NCBI GenBank assembly: GCA_910588975.1
Contig: CAJUSE010000023.1
Span: 1-10,169, forward strand
Direction of reading: 5' to 3'
Origin: an uncultured Oscillospiraceae bacterium
GTDB lineage: Bacteria; Bacillota; Clostridia; Oscillospirales; Oscillospiraceae
Length of the DNA stretch: 10,169 nucleotides
The notes beneath the pieces are model-generated. The model was not told the origin of the DNA. It made no database searches and worked only from the letters and a program-made list of their open reading frames with translations. Below, in pieces: positions 6,377 through 10,169 of this stretch. Both the position numbers and the translations under genes were made by a program. Each line of letters begins with the position of its first letter. Position 1 is the first letter of the stretch.

Positions 6377-8920
6377 TTACTTGGTCAGAGCATCCCGGAG
6401 GGCGGTGACCTGATCAGCGGTGAGACCCACGGTCTCGGTGAGATAGGTCTCGGCGGCCTTCTGCAGGTTCACCTTGCCGGCGGCGGTGATGTCCTTGGCC
6501 CCGGTGATGTCCAGAATGGACTTCTCGATGTTGCTCTGGGCGATGTAGGTCCACTGCTCGGTGTCAGCCTTGACAAAGTAGTAATTCTCGAAGGAGAGCA
6601 TGTAGTCCTCCACGACCTCCTGAACGGTGGCGCCGCCCAGGCACTCCAGCAGGGCGGCCACAAAGCCGGCCCGGTCCTTGCCCTCGGTGCAGTGGAAGTA
6701 CCAGGGGCCCTCCTGCTCGATGAGCCACACAAGGCCCTCCTTCAGGCCGGTGTTGAAGTCCTCGGCCTTCACGTCCACCCCCAGGTTCAGGGGCTTGACG
6801 GCGATGGTGGAGTAATAGGTGTCGGCGTAGCCCTCGTAGCCCTCCATGACCTCCTGGCTGTCGGCCAGGTTGAGGACGGCCTTGACACCGGCGGCCTCGA
6901 TGAGGTCGTCGGCATAGGTGTTCCGGCCCAGCTCGGGGTTGACGGGGGAGGAGCCCCGGTAGAGCTTGCCCTCCTTGATGTCACCCACGGTGATGGCACG
7001 GAAGTTGGCAAAGACCTCGTCAGAGGTGTAGTCCTCCCGGACGTTGGTCCGCTTGTCGTCAATGGCCCGCAGCTCCATCTCCTGGAGGTAGCCGCCCTTC
7101 TCGCCCATGGAGATGGCGATGGTCTTGGTGGTGTCCATGGTGTAGATGCTGGTCTCGGCATCCTTCACGCCCAGGCCGTAGGTGGTGGCGAAGTCGCCCC
7201 GGTTGATGGCCATGGCCAGGGTGTTGCTGGTGGTGTCGTCCAGAGCCAGGGGAGAGCCCTGGTCCACATTGGAGTAGCCGGTGCCGTAGGGCAGGGAGAG
7301 GGCTTCCTCCTGGCCGTCGATGGTGACGGAGAGGATGTCGCCCACCTCGAAGCCGGCGCCCAGAACGGTGTTCAGGGTGATGTCGGTGCCGATGTTGCCG
7401 TACTTGCTGGCCACGATGGCGTGGCCCTCCACGGCCCCCTTCAGGTTGGCGGAGAAGAAGCCAACGGCGGTCTGCTCCACCATCTCGTAGGTGCCGGGCA
7501 CGTCGTTGCCGTAGAAGCCGTAGCTGTGGGTGGACTCGGGGACGATGACCTCCCGGGCGGCGGGATAGGCGGCCACGGTGAGCTTGTTGGTCTCGTCATC
7601 CACCACGGTGTCGGCGCTGCCGTGGACCACGATCATGGCCCCCTTGAAGTTCTTGATGTTCTTCAGGGGATCTACCTTCATGTCGGTGAACCACTCCTTG
7701 GACAGAGACAGGGTCTGACCGTAGGGGGTGGTGTAGTCATAGGAGCCCTTGCTCCGGGCCTCACGCTCGGCCTGGGCGGCGGTGACACCCTCGGGCAGGA
7801 TGCCGGCGATGGCCTTGCTGCCGGGGGTGGAGACGCCGGAGAGGATGTAGACGGCCTGGAAGGGGGAGTTGCGCTCGGTGGCCACCTCCAGAGCGATGCG
7901 GCCGCCCATGGAGTAGCCCAGAATGCCGGCGTTCTTGCCGTCCACATCGTAGTGCGCAGTCATGTACTTCAGGCCGGCCTTCACGTCGGAGTTCATGTTG
8001 GACAGGGTGTTCTTGGTGAAGGGCTCGGCAGAGTCGCCGCAGCCGGGGAAGTCCATGCGGATAGAGGCGATGCCGGCGCCGGCCAGAGCCTGAGCCAGGA
8101 AGGTGAAGCCGGTGCCCTCGTCCTTGCTGCCGCCGTGACCGTGGGCAAAGACCACCACAGGCAGAGTGCCCTCGGCGTTCTTGGGCAGGGTGACAACGGC
8201 GGGGACGGTGCGGCCGCCGTTTTCATAGCTGACGGTCTCCTCCACATAATTGGCGGTCTGGGCCTTGATGTCGTAGCCCATGACAGTGAGCATCTGGGCC
8301 AGCTCGATCCGGGTGATCTGGGCATCGGGGTCCAGGGTGGCGTCATCATCCAGCTGGCAGGCGGCGCCCCGGATCCAGCCCCAGGTCATGGCGGGCACGG
8401 CCCAGTCCTGGATCTTGTCGGCGTCCTCAAAGACCTCCAGGGACCAATCCCCCTCCACCGAGACATCCAGCTCCAGGGTCTCGCCCATATAGCGGTGGAG
8501 AATGGTGAGGACCTCGGCCTTGGTGACGATGCGCTCACCCTGATAGCCCTCGTTGGTGCCGGTGGTGAGGCCCTTGTTGTAGGCCCAGCGGGCGGAGTCC
8601 TCATACCACTTGCCCTCGGTGCCGGCCATGGTGGTGGGCAGAGCGGCCTCGCCGGGCTGAGCCTTGCCGGACGACTTCCAGAGCATCTCATAGATGGTGG
8701 CCCGGGTCACGGTGGCCTCGGGCTCGAAGCCCTTATCGGTGCCGGTCATCCAGCCCATGGCATTGACGAAGGTCTGGGCCTCGTCGGTGGTGGGGATGTA
8801 GGTGCTGTTTTCGCCCACGATGGGCTTGGTGTTCTCGCCGGGAGCGGCCATGGCAGGGGCGGCCACGGACAGGCACAGGGCGGCAGAGAGCACCAGAGAG
8901 AGCAGCTTCTTGTGCTTCAT
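6377..8920 (-). CDS. Secreted SLH protein: alpha/beta hydrolase + tyrosine phosphatase domain
   Basis: An 847-residue exported multidomain protein. Residues 1-25 are a signal peptide with cleavage after AMA. Residues about 40-218 hold three S-layer homology repeats (VTRATIYEML; WYEDSARWAY; ITRIELAQML), which should bind cell-wall polymer. Residues about 228-500 are an alpha/beta hydrolase with a dipeptidyl-peptidase/esterase-like fold: oxyanion-region HGHGG, nucleophile Ser337 in GYSMGG, Asp437 in HGSADTVVDD and His465 in ESTHSYG. Residues about 505-635 are a beta-rich module of uncertain family. Residues about 635-830 are a cysteine phosphatase domain with LYRGSSPVNP and the P-loop HCTEGKDR (Cys744, Arg750). 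All catalytic residues are present, so both halves may act on surface or imported substrates. Start ATG has AAAGGTG just upstream. Substrates are unknown. Confidence 0.88.
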   Translation of the reverse strand: MKHKKLLSLVLSAALCLSVAAPAMAAPGENTKPIVGENSTYIPTTDEAQTFVNAMGWMTGTDKGFEPEATVTRATIYEMLWKSSGKAQPGEAALPTTMAGTEGKWYEDSARWAYNKGLTTGTNEGYQGERIVTKAEVLTILHRYMGETLELDVSVEGDWSLEVFEDADKIQDWAVPAMTWGWIRGAACQLDDDATLDPDAQITRIELAQMLTVMGYDIKAQTANYVEETVSYENGGRTVPAVVTLPKNAEGTLPVVVFAHGHGGSKDEGTGFTFLAQALAGAGIASIRMDFPGCGDSAEPFTKNTLSNMNSDVKAGLKYMTAHYDVDGKNAGILGYSMGGRIALEVATERNSPFQAVYILSGVSTPGSKAIAGILPEGVTAAQAEREARSKGSYDYTTPYGQTLSLSKEWFTDMKVDPLKNIKNFKGAMIVVHGSADTVVDDETNKLTVAAYPAAREVIVPESTHSYGFYGNDVPGTYEMVEQTAVGFFSANLKGAVEGHAIVASKYGNIGTDITLNTVLGAGFEVGDILSVTIDGQEEALSLPYGTGYSNVDQGSPLALDDTTSNTLAMAINRGDFATTYGLGVKDAETSIYTMDTTKTIAISMGEKGGYLQEMELRAIDDKRTNVREDYTSDEVFANFRAITVGDIKEGKLYRGSSPVNPELGRNTYADDLIEAAGVKAVLNLADSQEVMEGYEGYADTYYSTIAVKPLNLGVDVKAEDFNTGLKEGLVWLIEQEGPWYFHCTEGKDRAGFVAALLECLGGATVQEVVEDYMLSFENYYFVKADTEQWTYIAQSNIEKSILDITGAKDITAAGKVNLQKAAETYLTETVGLTADQVTALRDALTK

Positions 8921-8929
8921 TGTGCTTCA
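8910..8929 (-). repeat. 10-bp tandem duplication at the start codon
   Basis: TTGTGCTTCA occurs twice without a gap (8910-8919, 8920-8929). The junction creates the start codon of the SLH-hydrolase gene. A GTG at 8930 in the upstream copy is out of frame with it, so only the ATG at 8920 can be used. Confidence 0.6.
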
Positions 8930-8940
8930 CCTTTCCTTTG

Positions 8941-8974
8941 TCGAAATTTTGCGAACACGGTCGCATTCGAAATT
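8941..8974. promoter_or_regulatory. Repeats in the leader of the SLH-hydrolase gene
   Basis: TCGAAATT occurs at 8941-8948 and 8967-8974, 26 bases apart. Between them TGCGA (8950-8954) and TCGCA (8961-8965) form an inverted repeat around six bases. They lie between the -10 box and the ribosome site, so they could be an operator or a small mRNA hairpin. Confidence 0.3.
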
Positions 8975-9003
8975 ATTATATCACCCGCCGATGGAGTTGG
9001 CAA
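8975..9003 (-). promoter_or_regulatory. Promoter of the SLH-hydrolase gene
   Basis: On the minus strand TTGCCA (9003-8998), a 17-base spacer and a perfect TATAAT (8980-8975) with TGA extension. Transcription would start near 8968, about 48 nt before the ATG at 8920. Confidence 0.82.
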
Positions 9004-9016
9004 GATGAAAGCGCAT

Positions 9017-9037
9017 CGGGGCAGAGGGGGTGCCCCG
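9017..9037. other. GC hairpin in the divergent intergenic region
   Basis: CGGGGCA (9017-9023) pairs with TGCCCCG (9031-9037) around a seven-base loop. It has no adjacent T run on the plus strand. It lies upstream of both the divergent hydrolase promoter and the OB-fold gene; no function can be assigned. I found no convincing promoter for the OB-fold gene between here and 9121. Confidence 0.3.
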
Positions 9038-9121
9038 GAAGAAAAAACGCCCATACCGGCATACCCTGGCCCGGGAGGGCATACACTCTCCTGAAACTAC
9101 ATAAGCGGGAGCGTGAAGAAA

Positions 9122-9715
9122 ATGGAGACAAGCAAGAACCAGGCCGTGCTGCTAGGGGTGGCAGAGGGCGCCCCCCGGCTCTCCCACAGCAACCACGGGG
9201 TGGACTACTACACCTTTCCTTTGGCGGTGGAGCGGCTCAGCGGAGCGGTGGATACCTTAAATGTGGTGCTCTCCCAACCTCTGCTGGACCGCTGCCCGGT
9301 GGCGGAGGGGGAGTGCTACCGCCTTACCGGGGAGGTGCGTTCCTTTAATAACCGCAGCGGGGAGGGGGCCAGGCTGGTCATCACCTTTCTGGCCCGGACG
9401 GTGGAGCCGGCGGCGGGGGAGCATGAGAACAGCCTTCACCTGAGCGGGGTGCTCTGCAAGGCCCCCGTTCTCCGCCGCACCCCTCTGGGCCGGGAGATCT
9501 GCGACATGCTTTTGGCGGTGAACCGGCGCTATGGCCGTTCGGATTATCTGCCCTGCATCGCCTGGGGCTCGCTGGCCCGGCGGTGCGGAGAGCTGGCGGT
9601 GGGGGACGAGGTGAGCCTCCACGGCCGGCTCCAGAGCCGGACCTACCGCAAGGTGGAGGGGGAGGTGGAGAGCCAGCGCACCGCCTACGAGATCTCGGTG
9701 ATGGAGCTGGAGTAG
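9122..9715 (+). CDS. SSB-like protein with two OB folds
   Basis: A 197-residue predicted single-stranded DNA-binding protein. Residues 104-195 match the bacterial SSB OB fold: LSGVLCKAPVLRRTPLG, then LAVNRR, YLPCIAWGSLA and GDEVSLHGRLQSRTY, in the usual order. Residues 8-95 look like a second, more diverged OB fold (VDYYTFPLAVERLSG, then a YRLTGEVRSFNN strand in the place of GRLQSRTY). The protein ends in SVMELE and lacks the acidic DDDIPF-type tail that SSB uses to recruit partner proteins, so it is unlikely to be the main replication SSB. ATG at 9122 is chosen because GCGGGAG (9105-9111) is about 10 bases upstream; the in-frame GTG at 9113 is too close to it. It stands alone, divergent from the SLH-hydrolase gene. 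Confidence 0.8.
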   Translation: METSKNQAVLLGVAEGAPRLSHSNHGVDYYTFPLAVERLSGAVDTLNVVLSQPLLDRCPVAEGECYRLTGEVRSFNNRSGEGARLVITFLARTVEPAAGEHENSLHLSGVLCKAPVLRRTPLGREICDMLLAVNRRYGRSDYLPCIAWGSLARRCGELAVGDEVSLHGRLQSRTYRKVEGEVESQRTAYEISVMELE

Positions 9716-9799
9716 AGGGGTACCCCCTAAAATGTTTGTCCATTCTGCACAATTCCAAGCGTGAGATTTGGCGAAAAAGTAGAAACGTTCTCCAGACGC

Positions 9800-9828
9800 T
9801 TGACGATGAAGTTCTTTCCTGTTAAAAT
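9800..9828 (+). promoter_or_regulatory. Promoter of the PatB-type lyase gene
   Basis: TTGACG (9800-9805), a 17-base spacer and TAAAAT (9823-9828) with a TGT extension. Transcription would begin near 9835, giving a leader of about 115 nt. AGACGCT occurs directly before the -35 box (9794-9800) and again at the start site (9831-9837), which could mark a regulator site. Confidence 0.8.
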
Positions 9829-9841
9829 TAAGACGCTAAAG

Positions 9842-9922
9842 GGTGGAGGTTGCGCCATCTGCTTCCACCGGCGGTTTTGACCGCAAGGATTTGTTGCATT
9901 GCGGGGACCCTTCCCGCTGCAA
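9842..9922 (+). promoter_or_regulatory. Structured leader of the PatB-type lyase gene
   Basis: Three hairpins can be drawn in order: GGTGGA (9842-9847) with TCCACC (9864-9869); GCGGT (9871-9875) with ACCGC (9880-9884); and TTGCA+GCGGG (9894-9905, two-base bulge) with CCCGC+TGCAA (9913-9922). CCGCAA (9881-9886) could instead pair with TTGCGG (9899-9904), which would break the second and third hairpins. That is the arrangement expected of a switching leader, but there is no T run, so any control would act on translation or stability. It fits no riboswitch class I can name. Confidence 0.4.
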
Positions 9923-9949
9923 AATATAAATTGAAAGAGGTCGAATACA

Positions 9950-10169
9950 ATGGGCAAGTACAATTTCGGTTCTATGGACTTCATCGCTTCCCGTGAGGGT
10001 TCCTGGACCAACGCTGTGGACCGTATTCCCATCCCCGGCGCCGCCATCAAGGAGGGCTTCTCCAAGATCCCCATGTGGGTCGCTGATATGAACGTCCCCA
10101 CCTACGAGGGCATTCCCGCCGCCATCATCGAGCGTGCCAAGCAGCCCCACTACGGCTACTTCTATCAGC
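9950..10169 (+). CDS. PatB/MalY-type PLP C-S lyase (aminotransferase fold), 5' part
   Basis: The first 73 codons of a fold-type I PLP enzyme; the window ends before the catalytic lysine. The block PMWVADMNVPTYEGIPAAI followed by HYGYFY is the hallmark N-terminal segment of the PatB/MalY group (typical PatB: PMWVADMDF, then FGY), in which this region lines the active site. Family members cleave cystathionine or cysteine conjugates to a thiol, pyruvate and ammonia; some are aminotransferases. The start ATG has AAAGAGG at 9934-9940 with nine-base spacing, and the gene has its own promoter and long leader. Specificity cannot be decided from this fragment. Confidence 0.88.
   Translation, partial: MGKYNFGSMDFIASREGSWTNAVDRIPIPGAAIKEGFSKIPMWVADMNVPTYEGIPAAIIERAKQPHYGYFYQ

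Noticed and set aside
6314..9094. Plus-strand open frame of 926 codons opposite the SLH-hydrolase gene
   Set aside because: Its product is a Gly/Leu/Val/His-rich low-complexity shadow of GC-rich codons, whereas the minus-strand frame has a signal peptide and three domain types with complete active sites.
9716..9735. GGGGTACCCC palindrome as terminator of the OB-fold gene
   Set aside because: The loop would be too short and no T run follows.
9835..9949. T-box, SAM-I or preQ1 riboswitch before the lyase
   Set aside because: An AGGGTGG string is present, but the T-box antiterminator context, specifier stem and terminator are missing, and no SAM or preQ1 core could be aligned by eye.
9727..10150. 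Two minus-strand frames opposite the lyase start
   Set aside because: They run antisense through a promoter, leader and a recognisable PatB coding start.

Overview
The window looks like chromosome from a high-GC Clostridia member, most likely an Oscillospiraceae/Flavonifractor-like gut anaerobe. The grounds are codon-biased GC-rich genes, Gram-positive lipoprotein and SLH signals, an M20 dipeptidase of the PepV type, a NiaR-type regulator, and promoters with TGn-extended -10 boxes. The genus is an inference from overall style, not from a marker gene.

Layout. Positions 1-67 are the 3' part of a tRNA-Arg(CCT) gene followed by a strong terminator. Positions about 110-890 are AT-rich, unlike the rest, and hold one orphan two-helix membrane protein (262-723) and a terminator-like hairpin. 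At 892-909 an 18-base segment repeats the tRNA anticodon-loop/variable-region sequence at 23-40 with one mismatch, suggesting a small insertion or scar at the tRNA. Positions 927-2751 hold a single-gene unit for a CoA-disulfide/polysulfide reductase with a C-terminal rhodanese domain, ending in a bidirectional terminator.

Positions 2779-5593, on the minus strand, form a probable operon in the order YheO-type regulator, PepV-like dipeptidase (ATGA overlap), lipoprotein. It diverges from a NiaR-type 3H-domain repressor (5765-6280) across an intergenic region that carries both promoters, a palindrome and mirrored translation-start sequences. A second bidirectional terminator (6291-6328) separates this from a large minus-strand gene (6377-8920) for a secreted SLH protein that joins an alpha/beta hydrolase to a tyrosine-phosphatase-type domain. 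Divergent from it is a short protein with two SSB-like OB folds (9122-9715). The window ends in the first 73 codons of a PatB/MalY C-S lyase preceded by a leader of about 115 nt with several possible hairpins.

The genes are mostly ordinary housekeeping or nutrient-sensing functions: redox and sulfur handling, peptide breakdown, niacin sensing, cell-surface hydrolysis and sulfur amino-acid cleavage. The least ordinary items are the tRNA-linked AT-rich island, the hydrolase-phosphatase fusion and the structured leader before the PatB gene. I see no CRISPR array, transposase, defence system or clearly new multi-gene system.
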